Source of the DNA: Crambe crambe
Taxonomy: Eukaryota > Porifera > Demospongiae > Poecilosclerida > Crambeidae
Length of the DNA: 64,000 nucleotides
Assembly: GCA_963924555.1 (NCBI GenBank)
Contig: OZ004592.1
Span: 4,154,001-4,218,000, forward strand
Direction of reading: 5' to 3'
Positions within the stretch are counted from its first letter, which is position 1. The number at the start of each line of letters is the position of its first letter. A program made the position numbers and the translations under genes. Of the stretch, positions 46,201-58,283 are shown piece by piece. The notes below the pieces were generated by a model that was not told the origin of the DNA, did no database searches, and saw only the letters and a list, made by a program, of their open reading frames with translations.

Positions 46201-49200
46201 CATTACACAAAAAAATTACAAAAAATAATAATAAAGAAAAAGCATTTGCCTTTGCATTTTATGAAACTATAGCATACTAGTTGTATAGTCTGAACTATGG
46301 TTTTGATCCTTGGGCCTGTAGCTGTTCACTCCAGCTGCAAACCCACAAATATATTATACATTAGGATGTCAGTCTTCAGTTGTATTGCAAACTATAGAAG
46401 AGCGGACAGTATCCAAGAAGATGCTGACTCCAAAGAACATTCTCTTGAAGAAAAAGTTTAACTTCTTCCTTGAGGCAGACACCATGACCCCACTTTACCT
46501 CTATGCAAAAACTGTAGAGTGATCAGATGCTTGGACATGTTTCATAGTTCTTTGATGTTGACTAGAAACTGGTATTCATAATGGCTGCTGGCTTCTAAAA
46601 CAGCAACGGGACCAAGGATTAGAAGTATAGTCCAGACTATTATAGAGGTAGGCAGCTTTATAAAAATAATGGATAACTACTAAAAAAATATTAATGAGCA
46701 AACATGACTTATTTATGGGTGACCAAATAGGCCTAACATTCATCCTCTTATTTATATGCACATCATCACAGAATGTAGTACTTCTCCTATGACTCAACTG
46801 CAATGTACGTGTTGTAGATCCAAAGAATAATCACATGCGATTTTATATACTTGAAGGCCAGAAAATTTGCTGAGAATTTAATTTAACTCTCCAGTTAATA
46901 ACTGTATTTATTATTATAAAGGTTATGAAAGTTGTAGTTGATGCTAGCGGTATCAGCAGTGGTCAGAATTATTGTGATACTGAACGTCTTTCTTCCAAAA
47001 TTTCATTTTCATTCTTTGAAACTGTGAAAGCATTTCTTTAGATGATTGTTCTCTCTGAATGCTATGGTACATACTTGAAAAATGAATATGATTGAAATTT
47101 ACTTCATGGAAGTGCATGTACAATAATTATATTTCCTGCCGGCTTCAGCCCTGCTTGCATATTTTTATTACAGACTTTTAACGGGGAAAGAGATTCTAGT
47201 CCCAACTATCTACTTGGTTATAATATTATTTGGATTCAGTATAATCTTGTCCCCTAGACCCCAGCCTCACTTGTCACAGTTTGTTGACTGCTTTGGACAC
47301 TGTGAAGAATGCAAAGGACAGTGATGAGATTGATAACAGTGGTGATGGTATTTTGGAGGATATACTTTCTATCCCACCACCCAAGAGTAAGGAGATGAGG
47401 TCATATTATGCAGATGAGGAAGATTATAGAAAGAAACTTGTGGAATACTTCATAACAATATCTCCATGGGCTAGTTGGAATCATGTCGCAGGGCTACTTC
47501 TCGGCTATGAACATCATGGAGCTCTTGAAAAAGTCAAGGGGAATGTTAAAGTTGATAAAGGTGGGTGTGTGGTAGATGAGGAGGAGAGATATGGGATATG
47601 CTAATCCTCAGAGTGAGTGTAAACTCTCTCTATTTAGTGATCAAACAACATGCTCCATAGAGAAAATACAAAATTGGATTCAGTATGTAATTGCTGCTCT
47701 AAATGTTTCTCCCTGTTATATCACACATGTCCAAGATTACCTATGAATGTCTCCTGTGACAATAGAATCTCTCATGCTTAGTAATATGCCAGTCCATCCC
47801 TACTTGTACTCCTTAGTCAAGGACCAACCCAGCTAGTCTGTCTTGCAAGCCTGACCCTTTACTGATCACATTTTGTAAAGGGTCGGGCTTGCGAGACTAG
47901 TCCATTCCAATGTGTCACATATTACACTCTCAATTCTAAGCCAAAAATAAATGTCCTGGTTGATCCCAAATTAAATCAGGGAGTTGGTAGTAGTAATAAA
48001 CAATTCAATGTGACATATGGAAGACAATGTTCAATGAGCTGGAATGGGGTGGATAATTTTGGTAAGGGGTCATCACTCACATAAAATGGTGTCTACTCAC
48101 AACAGTGTGTAATCCAACCTCTTGATTGCTTGATGGCAAAGAATTGTTGATTTCCGCTCTGATAAGACCAAAGTAAATGTAGCCATCATATATATGATGT
48201 GGAGAAGCAGTTAATGTTGTACTTGGTATGTAATTAACATTATTACATATGATCTTGTACATATGACTGGTCTGCTGTAACAGTTGAACCTCTCTTAATT
48301 GTTGGGCTTGTTGAGGTCAAGGTCTCAATAATGATGATCTAGCTATTAAAACTCTCCCTCCCCTGTTTGTAGTTTAATAGTTAGCTAGTGGAGGAGTCAC
48401 TTTTCCCAAGTAAGTATTCGGAGTTTTCCTGATACCGAAATTATGTGTAGCTTGTAAGAAAGTCTCAGCCTTGGAGGTGTTGTATTTTATAAACTCAAGT
48501 GCTGTGAATATATTGACCTCTGACCCTATATCTTCCATTATGGACTAAGCTGACCCCATATACCAGGTTGGTCTATTAATTAATTAGAGTCATTTCCAAA
48601 TCAGAAAGGCCAATCAAAATCATGCAGAGTGATTAAGATTATCCTCTGTTAAGCATAGAGTACCACTGAGCAATTATTCTATTGTATAGCTATTGGACAA
48701 ATTAGAAATCCAAAGCTTAACACTGAGTTTAACCAAATTGAATATATCTAACACCAATAGGATTTTTGGTGCCGAGGTACTGTGCTGGAAGCGACTATGA
48801 TCGGCGATGGTGGTACGTTTCATGCGCACGTGCGATGATGCGTATTGAGCACGTACATTAATTTAGCTCTGCGCTTAGTAGCTAGCTAGACATACAGTAC
48901 TAAGGACAAACAGACAGGCTCAGACTCGCAGTCAACTTAGTGCTGATGCTCTTTTACCAACAAATCAAGCCCATTATCACATGCAGAGAACTGACTAAAA
49001 GACAGCAGTGAACAAAAACAACAGAGATTGCAGTGTACATGAACTAGTGATCGTTTGAAGTGTCAAAGAGAGAGCCATGGTGAAGGAGAATCTCAGAACT
49101 AAGACTTTGAGGCTTCCAAAGAATGAGAGAATCCAGTACACATACTTCAATCAAGCTATGCTTGAGAATAACCATTAAACAGCAGTTCCAAATCGTTGAA

Positions 49201-52200
49201 CAGCAAAAATACTAGCTGTGTAAATACTAATCTTACTACAATATAAACCATGTTGCTCAGTGTGCACTCTCCACAGAAAAGAAGCTATTTTGGCAACATT
49301 TTGTAGAAACATTTGACCCCACAAACCCCTGCACTTTTCATATGCCCATGCAGCAAGTGTTCAGCAATTCCAAACATAATCATCCTTGTAGGACTCTGGC
49401 TTCAAGCCGGTGATCCTTCAGTGTATCTTTATTGTCTCTTATATACCACTGTCACGTCATATTCACTGTAAAGCATTTAAAATAAATAAACATAGAAAGG
49501 TTGCACTTAAGTGCCGAGGCATTCCTAGTCTTTTTAAAAGACTATTTATTCAATGTTGTTATTGTTCATGTTCTCTCTTACAGACCCCTCCCTTAACCTC
49601 ACTAATCTCACTAAGCTGTTGGAGGATGTGGAGGATTGGGATCATGTGGGTGAATATCTTGTCCCTGACTCAGTGCGTGATATCAGCAACCAACACTCCA
49701 GTATGTCCCAACGTAAGGAAGCTTGCTGGGAATGGTACCTGAACAACCACCCATCCCCATCGTGGCGTTACATAGCATATGCTCTATATATGAATGAGGA
49801 GCATGAAGTGCTGGAAGTGTTGAAGAGTCAGTACCTCAAAGGTGGGTTGCATATTGTAAGTGGTATGACATGATCAGTGGTACTATAAGTGTATATACTA
49901 TAGAGCCATGCATGTGATTAACCTCAGTGCATGTGCAAGTGTGTATCTGTGTATCTGTGACATCCACCACACTGCCAGTAGTGATTAGAGCGCTTCAATT
50001 TCAGCCTTAACGATGTCCAGACGATACTCTCCAGTGTTTAAATTGAGCTGATTTCGGAAAAGGCTTTATTCCGGCAAGAAGGGCAGCTCCTTACTATATG
50101 TAATATCTTATCTAACTCTAACACACCTGCACGAGAATGATGCTATACTGAAGGTAAGTGCATTACATCACCGAGAGCATTATAGCATCATTTGAGTGCA
50201 CCATGCATTAAAACACATGGAGCTAGATCAGAGTGATCTAAGCAATTTAGTGCTGATCACATGACTTGGATCTAATCAGATTCCAGTTGGAACATTCTTA
50301 TGACTCACCATAATCTTTCTTTTATCGTATCTAGCAAGTTCTGAATTTCTGACACATGTTTGGTTTTTAAAGAATGCATGCAATTATCGATGAAGTTTAA
50401 AAAATAAATTAGGCAAATTCCTGAGGTTTTCCTTCTTGAAACCCAATGTAACTAGTGAAATGCTAAAGTATATAAAAGAAGATATTTAGCTCCTCACTTA
50501 GGCCAGACCAATTTGAATGTTGCTTCCAGAAAGTGACCTTGGTGGCAGGAATAAATTTATAAGAACCAAAAATAATTGTTATACATAAAGTGACTCGTGG
50601 AAGGAACAATTTTCAGTTCCAATGAATAATTATATTATACAGAGAAAGCATTGATTTCCTGTCAAGAAAAAACAAAATACTAGTCCAGAGTTTTTCAAAT
50701 ATTACTGACAGCTCATAATGTGGTCCATCTGTGCGGCACAGGAAACATATTGGTCTTACCAAGGTTTCATTTAGAAATTTGTCCGGGGGGGGGGGGGGGG
50801 GGGGGGGGGCAGATACAAGTATATGGAAGGGGGAAAAATTATGAGGCCATGTAGGGTAAACACGTAGGGTGAACAAACACAAAATTATGCTGCCTTCAAT
50901 AATAATCCCTACATCACTCCCTAAACTAAGCAGAACACTTTTACACTGACATGAACAATTAAAGCAGCTTGGTGGGAGGCAGTGATGTGTGGATTATTAT
51001 TGAAAACAGCATAATTTTTATTACAGAAACTGCCATAGGTTAAAGTACTAGCATAATTTTTTTTTCCTTTCACTTGTTTGTTTACTTTTTATATGACCTT
51101 TGGATATTAATGTTTTAATAGCTCACTGGGCGCGCACGTGCATACGTACGAGGGGGGATTTTGGATTTTTTCTTGGGTGGGGTCCCCCCTTCCTAATCCA
51201 CAGGGAGGGTTAGAGTACAAGAAGGAAATGTACATACAGCCTGATACAGGTAGGTAATTACTCTCAGTTGACACAGTAGGTGTTGCAGAAATTCCCTTCT
51301 GCCTCATGGCTCACCCATGCAGAACAGGTTGTGTATGAAAGCTCAGTACATGATTATTATCTGTTGTAAATTTTCAAGGGGGGAGGGCAAAAAATTACCA
51401 CTTCATCTTCCACTAGTGTTTGACCACCACAATGGAAAGTTTGCTGTACGAGTACTGTAATACTGAGGTTCAGCAGGATCTTGGCAAGTAAGAGAACGAG
51501 CTATAATGGTGGAGTGATTGGTGGAAATAATATACTTCCACTTCCTCAAGATCACACAGCATATTTTTCTCTTCTGGTTTAAGCTTCAGAGTACACACAC
51601 CTATATGAACAAGAAAATTATATGGAAAGTACAAAGACATGGTTTGAAACGTTCTACTGTAGTATTTCTGCTACTAGTCAACTATAAACTCAAATAGAGT
51701 GAAAACTTTTATCCAACTATGATTCAACGACTGACAGAAAAAAGATAACTTTGTGATTAAAAAACATTAAGTGCACATACAGGAAATACAATATACCACA
51801 AACAAGATAACATGACCACACAAATACAATTACATAAATCAATCAAGACCAGTTAACTATAGCTAATAACCTGCATAGTTGGAGTACTCAATGGCACCAT
51901 ATGATTCTGACATCCATCCATCACTTATTTCAACCTCAGCTTCACCAGATATCAATGCTCTTTCTAAAACAGATCCAAACATTTCAACTATTACAGTAGA
52001 GGGAAGCAAAAGTGTGTTACCCCTTCTTGCCTCAGCAACTATTAACGGCCATTTTCCAAATTTCACACATGGACTCCTTTTGATTACGTGACTAAACTGA
52101 TGATGTCATTTTTAAATTTATAAATGAAATTAGCTATAATTATACCCAGTGGACTCATGAAGCAACATTTCAAGTTGGTCTGGCCTTACTGTAAGCTGAG

Positions 52201-55200
52201 GCTGGAAGGTCATGGTCCTAGTGGATCTTCCATTAGGCTCCTGCAGAATTGTTATATTAACTAGTTATGTGCTCGTAGCACAGAAGGGCAAGCGAAGCAA
52301 CACAGCTTGCTATTAAAACTTTAAATGTTGCATTATGATATTTTGGAGTTGCATGCATGCCCTCTTCTCGTAGAGTCTATAAGCCCTTGATTCTACTAAC
52401 CTAGCTTCTCTTTGTTAAGCACACTCTGAATCTTTTTTGTCCAGCCTTATTTCCCTTCTCCTTCATTTCTTCTGTACTTGGCATCCTCAGACTCTGCTTG
52501 TCATTTTCTTCTTTCTCTATCCCTTTCTCAGAGCTTCTTCTGGCTCTATCCTTCGCATTCCTTCGATCTAACCTTGCTCTTTTTTGCTACTCATTTTTGC
52601 AGTGTTCATTCAACATGCATCGTTGGCTAAAAGTTTTGCAATCGTTTCTATAGCTATTTTGCGCATGTGCAGTATTTTACACTCAGGGGTTGACGTACGT
52701 ACACTCACAAATATATATCACCACTATTCACATTGCACACCATAGAAAGGGGCTCGCTTTGCTCACCATTGAAAAATTTTACGCACATGCGCATTGGAGA
52801 TGAATTTTCCCCCACCCAGTTTCTGCAGAATTAGAAGCGATGGACTATTTAGAGAGAGAGAGATAGAGAGAGAGACTTGTGTACGTGGCAATCACGAGTA
52901 GAGAGCTATTTGGGCTGCTGAGGAGCTGGAGTGTAGGTGAGAACCAACACTTTTGATCCATACACTGTCGCTGTTCTGATATGGTGGTTGGACGTCTACC
53001 ACAAAAGGAATCACGAGCCTATTGACTTTTATAAGGAGAGGAGGGCAGATAAAAAGCCTTATAAATGGACTTGAGATCCCTTGCACTATAATATGCAGGG
53101 GAAACTCAAAGGAGTGCAGAAACTACTAACACTTAAAAATCGAGGCAATCATACATGTTTAACTAGCTACAATTATTATGAGTGTCAATCAATTGCTGTT
53201 ATGGAGCTTGAGGAATGCCAGCCTTGATGGAACCATTTGTAATAAGTACGGGGGGAAACATTTCCATGAAATGAAAAAAATGTAGGGATGACCATTGCTC
53301 GAAAAAGTAAGGAAACAAGGGTAGGGATGAAAGATGGAAATGGGATCAATCTTTGTTCTGTATATCAAGCCAACAATCCCTACATATGTACGTTGGGTAG
53401 CTTCAGATTATAGTGCGGTAATGTGTGGATTGTTGGCTGGATATAAAGAACAAAGATTGATCCCATTTCCATCCTTCATCCCTACCCTTGTTTCCTTACT
53501 TTTTCAAGCAATGTTCTTTTTTTTTTCATTTCACAGAAATGTTTTTCCATTACATGTTCCTGGTCTTTTTCTCTCTTTATGGTTTTATGTATGTACAGAT
53601 GCAAGAGTTCATTTTCTATGTGTATGCAGGGACAGAAGTTTCTTGAGATGTATAGTTCTCTAATAGCATAGCAGCCTAATGATTATTTATCAGCGAGTGA
53701 AGACTTAAAGTGTTGAGCTATACTTGGGAGGTCAAGGATGCTGAAATAGAGTTTACTGGTAGATGGATCCCTGAGTTGTTTATGATCTAGCACGCACATA
53801 TCTACAGCTAGAGCTTAGCTAGTTGAGTAATATCAGAGTACAATAGTACTCTCTAAGTAGGGATGGCACCAATAGCCCCATTGGACTAATGCTTAGTATT
53901 TTCTTTCATAACTCCAGGATACTTCCCTCCTACAGTCAGCAACTCCTAACTTCAAGACTTCAATGTGCTAGGACTGAAGTATATACCAGTAGCAATTGAG
54001 CGCTTCAATTTCTGCCTTAACACAAATTGTGGTGATATTGCCCATCTGTACTCAGCACATATTAGCTAACTACAGCAGAACTCAAGGTTTACATGCTAAT
54101 CCAACATCTTCAACTCCTTGAAGCTTCTTATCACTTTCCATTCTGCTTCAAAATTCCTTGGCTGGTTTATTGACAGCAATGTCCATTGGTTGAACTGTTG
54201 GTTGGAAGTAGATGTAGTTGTTGTTGATAGTGGTCATCACTTGGACTAGTGCAGCCTTGTTTGTATCACCTTCATACTCTCTCTGCACTTCCACATATGG
54301 AATGATGACATTGTCGATGTACTGGATCATCATTTCTTCTGTTGACGAATGTTTGGATGAGTGTGTCACAATACAGTCAGGTGGGAAATTAAAATTAGAT
54401 TATCTTGCCTTATAAATAGGCAAGAAATCACCAGTAAGTGAAGCACAGAAAAGTAATGTTTGTAGTGATTTCCACTTTCTTAGAACCTTCACGGTCCATT
54501 GGCCAAGCAGATGCCAAGTACCGGTTTGGTAAAAATGAGCTCCAGAGAAATCTCTTCCATTGTTATCTAGAAAACTCTCCTTCAAACTTCTGCTAGTTGT
54601 GCTTGCCCTTCGATGTGCTTGCCCTTTGATGTAGTTGCCTTCCTCTTCGTCAAGTTGATTCTATGATAAGTTCAGTTCCTACTCAAGGTACAATAATGTG
54701 ACCCCCAAATTCAACTGATTCTTGTGACATCAGGATCCCATGGGAAGAAACAGATGCTGTGATTACACCTTAATATCCTCAAAAAAGACAATGTCCACAT
54801 TTCTTTGGTTGTATGGCAGTCACTTCGACATCTGAATCAACCTTTCTCTTCATGTAACTCTTTACCAAGCTTGTGTGAGAAAATAGATCTATAGCTGCTG
54901 AGATGCCATGCTGACTAGCATATTTGCTAATAGCTACTAGTAATTTAGTCTGTTGGAAATACCTAGAAATAATAATATACAATGTGTATAGCTATGGACC
55001 ACGCTTCTTTAAAACTGTCAGAGGCATCTATTGCTTTCACTTCATGCTGCCAGAAAATGATCTGGGAGTCCATCTCTTGGTTTAAAATATCCACAAAGTG
55101 ACATGGTAAAATATGGGGATATACCATATCTTCATTTTTTAAATTTTCCGTCCATACTTCAAACACTAACAACAACTTGATTTTGGTCTTGAAAGAAAAT

Positions 55201-58200
55201 TCTCTCAGAGCTTTTCAATGGTGTATTTTACCTACTCTACAAAAAAAAAAAATTAATAATGAAATAAAATATGGGATGATACAAGACCTCAGTGGTTAAA
55301 AATATTCATAAGTGACCACAGACCCCTAGTAGACCTTCGATATTGCTAGTATTTCTATTAACCCAATTGCTTCATTTGAGTGATGGATTTTCACTAGGGA
55401 GGTATGGTTTCAAAATTATGAGTCAGAGTACCATAATGATCTGGGAGTCCATCTCTTGTTTAAAATACCCACAAAGTGACATGGTGAGAAAAAAAAAATA
55501 CTTAAGTGAGTTACAAAGCCAAGTGCCCATTGCAATGCTGAACACGTGTTTAATATTCTTCTGAATATTTCAGTGTGAAATATTCCAGAAACACAAAAAC
55601 AAAAATTACAAGAACTCCTAAGAATGTCAATGAGGAGAATTAATGCTCTAACAAACTGTAAAATTCTTCTCACTGAATGAATCTATATACTGGTATAATG
55701 TACACTATCTAGCTAGCTCTTTCAAATCAAATGAGCTATTTTTAGCACTGATAGTAATTAATCAATATACATTGTACTTTGACCTGTAGGTTCCTCTGAG
55801 TCACGTCGACTGTATAACGAGGCCATGAAGCAGGGACATGTCAAGTCACAGATTAACAAAGTCCTCCTCTATGGGGCTCCAGGAACTGGTAAATCCAGCT
55901 CCATGGACCTCTTCGTTGGCAACCCTCCACGCAAAGTGAGAATAAGCACCCCCGTAGCAGCTCGTCCCATCACGATGTTTCAGGTGGGAGTCACTGCTGA
56001 GGAGTGGAAAAGGCTTCTTCCAAAAGAACGGAAAAAAATATTCGCTAGGGCCATTTATGCTCAGCTTCATGCCAACGACTCAGACTCAGGAGGGGATTCT
56101 GTCTCTGGTGAAGCATCAGGTGATGATTCAGATTCTGGTGAACTGTTAATTGAAAAAGAAACCGGTACGACTCCTCAGCACGCTAATTCATCGACACGTG
56201 ACGAAAATCCACAAGTACACTCAGCATCTCCTTCCAGTTCAAAACCTACTAGAAAAGCGAAAAAAGGTTCTGTACCAGAGGAAAAGTTCTCACTGCCATC
56301 CATTAGCACACATGAGGAACTAATGGAACTATTGGACGAGATCTCTGATTTAGATGAACCTTCACCTGTCTTCCGTAAGGTCAAATTGATTGACTCTGGG
56401 GGACAACCACAATTTCATGAGGTGCTACCTGTATTTCTTCGTCGCATGTCCCTCTACATATTTGTCTTCAAGCTGTCAGAAGAGCTCGCCACCAAGCCAA
56501 TGGTGGAGTATTTCGGTGAGGATGGGAAACGAGTGGGAACCCCTTACCAATCAGCTGAGTCCAACGAGCAGCTGTTGAAGCACTGCCTTCGCACTTTGCA
56601 CACCCACAGATCATCTCCCGATACTAAAGGTGAGGGCTCCAAAATCATGATTGTGGGGACCCACAGGGACGAAGAACACCTGTGCACCACCGAAACACGA
56701 GAGGAGAAGAACAAGAAGTTAGCAGAGCTGTTGCTTCCAATGTTCCAAGAGGAAGTCATCTATTACAACCTGCCAGAAAATGAGCTGATCTTTCCAGTCA
56801 ATGCCAAAAATCCTAATGAGTTCGATAAGGGTACAGCTAGAGATATCCAAAGTGTAGTCCTAACAAAGTGTATGCCTGATCCCATTGATGTGCCTCTTCA
56901 GTACTTCTCTTTGGAAATTGTCCTTGAAGAAGTGAGCCTTTCTCTCGGTAGAGGTATACTGAGCAAAGAAGAATGCCTTAGAGCAGCAGATAAGCTTTAC
57001 TTTGATGAGCATACACTTGGTGCAGCTCTCCAGTTCCTTGACGAAATTTCAGCAGTCTTCTATTTCCCTGAGGTTCTGGAGGGTGTTGTATTCACTAACC
57101 CTCAAGTCCTCTTGGACAAGGTAACCGAGTTAGTAGAGAAGATCTACTGCTTGAGACAAAAGATTGGTGGCAAAAAACTTCATGCACTTTCTGGAGAATG
57201 GCAGAAGTTTAAAGACCATGGCATTGTCAGTTTAGAGCTTCTGCAAGAGAAAGAATTCGAAAAGCATTATGTGCCTGATATCTTTACTCCTGTTGATCTT
57301 GTCAAGCTCTTCAGAAAGTTGCTCATCATAGCTGACTTTAGTGCTTCTGAGTACATCATGCCTGCCCTCCTTCCTGTCCTCGAGGCTGAGAAAGTTCACG
57401 AGTATCGTGTGACCAGTAGTTCTCCTGTAGCTCCCCTTGCTCTGGCCTTCCCTCTTGGAGCTCCTCGTCTCGGTACTTACTGCAGTCTCACAAGCTTCCT
57501 AGTCTCTCCTGACAACCAGTTTCCTTGTCCTTGGAAGATAATGTTGCTTCCTCGTTCCAACACTCCAGCATGCCTCAATCGAAACTGCGTCCTATTTTCG
57601 GTACCTGGCCACCCTGGGTCTGTTTCGCTGATTGACACGTTCACTCACTTCGAAGTGCATGTGGACACAGCCCAGACCAGCTGTAGCAAGCTGTGTTCTT
57701 TAGTCTCCCAAGCCATATTGTCAGGTCTGAAGAAAGCGACGGTGGTCCTTGGCTACAACAACTCCATCCCGTCGAAAGCAGTGCTCTGTCCATGTGGGGG
57801 TGAAGATCCGCACATTGCCACTTTTGGAGATGGAGTCTGGATCTGCAGTCGGAATAGCAAGGTGTTTGGAGAGCTGACTCCCAAACACAGGCTTTGGTGT
57901 GATCAAGTGGATCATTCTTCAGCTAAAGGTAATTGTACCAATGGATCCATTACATTCCTCTTTTATGACATACAAAAATGATTTGTTGTACAGTTACAAC
58001 ATCACTGGATTTGAAGAGTGTGCGTAGAGCTCTGTGGGATGCCAGATGCAAGTGGTATGATATCGGTGTGGAGCTGGACTTGGACACAGCAACTCTGGAC
58101 ACGATCGATGCTAACTTCCATGGAAAGGTTGAAGACTGCTTCCGAGAAGTTCTCTCAAAGTGGCTGAATGTTGCTTCACCTGATCCCTCGTGGGAACCAC

Positions 58201-58283
58201 TGGTGGAGGCCCTCAGGTCTCCTGCAGTGGAACACCCTGAAATTGCTGCCAAGATCGAAAGCAAGTACATTGTAGAAAACTAG
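42445..58283 (+). CDS. Multi-Death-domain ROCO (Roc-COR) protein, six exons, 1365 aa
   Basis: Exons 42445-43285, 44970-45236, 47258-47560, 49584-49841, 55790-57928 and 57994-58283 join with every intron in phase 1 (4098 nt including the stop). Order of parts: myristoylation-type MGNKSNK; Pro-rich 19-residue repeats (about 73-235); basic tail of exon 1; Death-like domains at about 281-369, 370-470 and 471-556; Roc GTPase with G1 GAPGTGKS (585-592), G3 DSGGQ (758-762) and G4 GTHRD (846-850); COR from about 925; C-terminal Death domain 1270-1365. Roc-COR plus Death recalls DAPK-type ROCO proteins, but no kinase, ankyrin or LRR part is visible. It is likely a GTP-switched scaffold for Death-fold signalling (inferred). 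The chain of exons is a prediction; the separate exons could belong to two transcripts because the Death 3 to Roc intron is 5.9 kb. Confidence 0.7.
42661..43140 (+). repeat. 57-bp coding tandem repeat
   Basis: Units of 57 bp begin with gttcctgccccaaggactct. Seven are almost identical at nucleotide level, with single changes, then a diverged copy. Near-identity including third positions points to recent expansion or gene conversion. It leaves several other frames free of stops on both strands. Confidence 0.95.
43286..44969. other. ROCO gene intron 1
   Basis: 1.7 kb with no gene seen. An A/C-rich caacaacaataac tract lies near 43656, and a poly-C run near 44466-44479. Confidence 0.5.
44970..45236 (+). 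CDS. ROCO gene exon 2: Death-like domain 1
   Basis: Acceptor tatttccag, donor gtcagt, 267 bp, phase 1 at both ends. It reads APPLSVDNIMTVLETLPWRE, then VGDMLSVPDSKLDAID and DPYASWRMLISRLDANDK. W-x-x-V-G-x-x-L, I-D, and P-x-x-S-W-x-x-L-x-x-x-L mark a Death-superfamily helical bundle. Confidence 0.75.
45237..47257. other. ROCO gene intron 2
   Basis: 2.0 kb, AT-rich. No coding motif or clear element ends were recognised on either strand. Confidence 0.4.
47258..47560 (+). CDS. ROCO gene exon 3: divergent Death-like domain 2
   Basis: Acceptor cccctag, donor gtgggt, 303 bp, phase 1 both ends. It opens DPSLTCHSLLTALDTVKN and ends SPWASWNHVAGLLLGYEHHG. The PSL opening and the W-A-S-W-x-x-V-A-G-L-L-L end match its neighbours. 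The central region is longer, acidic, and lacks the W-x-x-V-G helix signature, so this domain may have lost or changed its partner. Confidence 0.65.
47833..47900. repeat. 68-bp perfect-ended hairpin
   Basis: Left arm ctagtctgtcttgcaagcct, right arm its near reverse complement ending gcttgcgagactag, with a loop around tgatcacatttt. It has the size of a miniature inverted-repeat element; host role unknown. Confidence 0.75.
48905..49275. repeat. 380-bp interspersed repeat, second copy
   Basis: Reverse complement of 32757-33140 with scattered changes. It lies in intron 3 of the ROCO gene. Confidence 0.7.
49584..49841 (+). CDS. ROCO gene exon 4: Death-like domain 3
   Basis: Acceptor ctctcttacag, donor gtgggt, 258 bp, phase 1 both ends. 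It reads DPSLNLTNLTKLLEDVEDWD, then HVGEYLVPDSVRDISNQHSS, CWEWYLNNHPSPSWRYIAY and EVLEVLKSQY. It has a full Death-domain pattern including W-D-H-V-G and P-S-W-R-Y-I-A-x-A-L. It is the live relative of the fossils at 17145, 36114 and 62424. The large duplication starts 245 bp downstream. Confidence 0.75.
50868..51039. mobile_element. MITE family A, copy 2
   Basis: Counterpart of 5513-5690. Small differences such as ttattacagaaac are seen in its right arm. Confidence 0.7.
51960..52131. other. Segment inverted relative to copy 1
   Basis: Reads ctttctaaaacagatccaaa to ataaatgaaatt, the reverse complement of 6579-6755, while flanks on both sides keep the same orientation. This breaks the otherwise collinear duplication. 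Confidence 0.85.
53245..53545. mobile_element. MITE family B, copy in segment 2
   Basis: More complete than the 8205 copy. Its arms include gattgatcccatttcc and its reverse complement, absent in part from copy 1. Confidence 0.65.
54100..55110 (-). pseudogene. Pogo/Tigger-type (DDE_1) transposase fossil, copy 2
   Basis: Counterpart of 9000-10020 with the same order of blocks. A stretch at 54585-54400 reads HLLGQWTVKVLRKW and SLTGDFLPIYKAR. A stretch at 54369-54148 reads SSTEEMMIQYIDNVIIPYVE and QPMDIAVNKPAKEF. The deletion of the DDE centre is shared with copy 1, so the gene was dead before duplication. Confidence 0.7.
55790..57928 (+). CDS. ROCO gene exon 5: Roc GTPase and COR domains
   Basis: Starts SSESRRLYNEAMKQGHVKSQ. 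Roc motifs are KVLLYGAPGTGKSS, VKLIDSGGQPQFHEVLP and IMIVGTHRDEE, with FPVNAKNP as a possible G5. Between G1 and G3 is an unusual stretch of about 75 residues, acidic then basic (DSDSGGDSVSGE to RKAKKGSVPEEK), probably a disordered loop. COR follows (YFSLEIVLEEVSLSLGRGIL, then VFYFPEVLEGVVFTNPQVLL). The last third (PLALAFPLGAPRLGTYCSLT to HRLWCDQVDHSSAK) is Cys-rich and resembles the part missing in frame from copy 1. Donor CTAAAG/GTAATT, intron 65 bp. Confidence 0.8.
57994..58283 (+). CDS. ROCO gene exon 6: C-terminal Death domain
   Basis: Acceptor TTGTACAG, stop TAG at 58281-58283. The protein is identical to the exon at 12914, although introns and flanks differ. That suggests purifying selection or very recent exchange over this exon. 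It has W-Y-D-I-G-V-E-L and DPSWEPLVEAL signatures. A position at the extreme C-terminus after COR matches the layout of DAPK-type ROCO proteins. Confidence 0.8.

Larger units (their letters stand above)
47561..49583. other. ROCO gene intron 3, with nested repeats
   Basis: Includes a 68-bp hairpin (47833-47900) and the 380-bp repeat at 48905-49275. No further exon recognised. Confidence 0.5.
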
